A stretch of DNA of 64,000 nt, from positions 186,001-250,000 of the forward strand of contig NZ_CP099975.1 in NCBI RefSeq assembly GCF_024137965.1, given 5' to 3'. Below the pieces are notes generated by a model, which was given only the letters and a program-made list of their open reading frames with translations, did no database searches and was not told the DNA's origin. Positions 63,548 to 64,000 of this stretch are shown here, in pieces; within the stretch, counting starts at the first letter, position 1, and each line of letters begins with the position of its first letter. The translations under genes were made by a program, and so were the position numbers. The DNA comes from Halomonas sp. Y3. Its GTDB lineage: Bacteria > Pseudomonadota > Gammaproteobacteria > Pseudomonadales > Halomonadaceae.

Positions 63548-64000
63548 GAACCTGGTCGAGCTTCGGGTGGCCGAGGAGCGCCTGGAAGCCGGTTATCTGC
63601 CTCCCCACAGCCTGGAGGCAGAGCAGTCGGTGCTGGGTGGGCTGCTGCTGGATAACGCCATGTGGGACGAGGTCGCCGACCGCCTGGCCCCTGTCATGTT
63701 CTATCAGCAGGCCCACCGCCTGGTGTTTCAGGCGATCCGGGAGCTGGCAGATCGCGACCAGCCGATGGATGTGGTGACCGTCTCCGAAGCGCTGGAGGAA
63801 GCCCACCAGCTGGAGCAGGTGGGAGGGCTCGCGTTTCTGGCTGAGCTGGCCCGCAATACGCCCAGCGCGGCCAATGTGGCGGCCTATGCCGAGATCGTGA
63901 AGGACCGCCATGCGCTGCGGCAGCTGATCCACACCTGCTTCACGCTGAACCAGCAGGCCCTGAACGCTCAGGGCCGCACGGCCGCCGAGCTGATCGAGGA
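63534..64000 (+). CDS. dnaB: Replicative DNA helicase (DnaB-like), 3' end beyond the window
   Basis: Starts ATG 63534, MSAIENLVELRVAEERLEAG, then YLPPHSLEAEQSVLGGLLLD and WDEVADRLAPVMFYQQAHRLVFQAI, the N-terminal DnaB domain, and LARNTPSAANVAAYAEIVKD. The frame stays open to base 64000, so only the primase-binding domain is visible and the RecA-like core lies beyond. It is taken as the element's copy because the chromosomal dnaB is usually near rplI-rpsR-alr. Confidence 0.9.
   Translation, partial: MSAIENLVELRVAEERLEAGYLPPHSLEAEQSVLGGLLLDNAMWDEVADRLAPVMFYQQAHRLVFQAIRELADRDQPMDVVTVSEALEEAHQLEQVGGLAFLAELARNTPSAANVAAYAEIVKDRHALRQLIHTCFTLNQQALNAQGRTAAELIE

Larger units (their letters stand above)
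62543..64000 (+). mobile_element. Edge of an integrative conjugative element (PAPI-1/PFGI-1/ICEclc-like), continuing past the window
   Basis: Directly after tRNA-Thr come a solo ParA (Soj-type) ATPase and a DnaB-type helicase gene overlapping it by 14 bases, the pair that opens this family of elements. There is no other replication or partition gene nearby. The inverted repeat TGTCAG (62599-62604)/CTGACA (62610-62615) may be an operator. The far boundary and integrase lie outside the window. Confidence 0.75.

Overview
The window looks like chromosome of a moderately GC-rich halophilic gammaproteobacterium, most likely Halomonas or a close relative in the Halomonadaceae. The basis is the 16S and 23S sequence style, proteins that read throughout as Oceanospirillales/Pseudomonas-type orthologues, a PhaA-type thiolase, and a Pseudomonas-like gluQ-cbrX-cbrA-cbrB-[ncRNA]-pcnB-folK-panB-panC-panD block. 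The genus is inferred from reading the sequence, not from a database comparison.

Layout. 1-6.4 kb: rlmE (5' cut by the window edge), ftsH, folP, glmM, tpiA, secG. 6.4-15.6 kb: tRNA-Leu, initiator tRNA, then the rimP-nusA-infB-rbfA-truB-rpsO-pnp translation/RNA cluster. 15.7-19.3 kb (minus): a 7-bp tandem repeat abutting an acetyl-CoA acetyltransferase, then panD, panC and panB. 19.4-27.6 kb (minus): folK, pcnB, a newly recognised CrcZ-like RNA, cbrB, cbrA, cbrX, gluQ. 27.6-39.6 kb: dksA, an aminotransferase, sfsA, DUF4426-metW-metX, yggT-proC, yggS, pilT-pilU, anmK, tyrS. 39.6-46.2 kb: a complete rrn operon (P1/P2, 16S, tRNA-Ile, tRNA-Ala, 23S, 5S) whose spacer and tail carry decayed duplicates. 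46.2-62.1 kb: hisC, an AEC carrier, an NlpE-like lipoprotein, radA, selD-selU, a defective amidotransferase, an Atl-type protein, a DUF416 protein, a small outer-membrane protein, hisF-hisA-hisH-hisB, a PanZ-like GNAT, an AsmA protein, mutY, yggX. 62.2 kb to the end: tRNA-Phe, tRNA-Gln, tRNA-Thr, then parA and the start of a dnaB-like gene, read as the edge of an integrative conjugative element.

The most interesting signal lies at about 21.41-21.92 kb on the minus strand, between cbrB and pcnB. A non-coding, AAC/AAG-rich stretch carries nine clusters of the A-rich Hfq/Crc 'CA' motif. It is preceded by a near-consensus sigma54 promoter (21934-21949) and, about 100-150 bp upstream, by an inverted TGTTAC...GTAACA pair suited to the adjacent RpoN-dependent activator CbrB. 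At least five of the motifs lie in the loops of predicted stem-loops. This matches CrcZ of Pseudomonas in position, promoter class and motif content, but the body is otherwise different in sequence. It implies a CbrAB-RNA-Hfq carbon-catabolite circuit outside the Pseudomonadaceae.

Other points: pantothenate genes together with a PanZ-like PanD-maturation candidate, selenium use limited (as far as seen) to tRNA selenouridine, a triplicated hisH 3' end, and a U1:U72 initiator tRNA.
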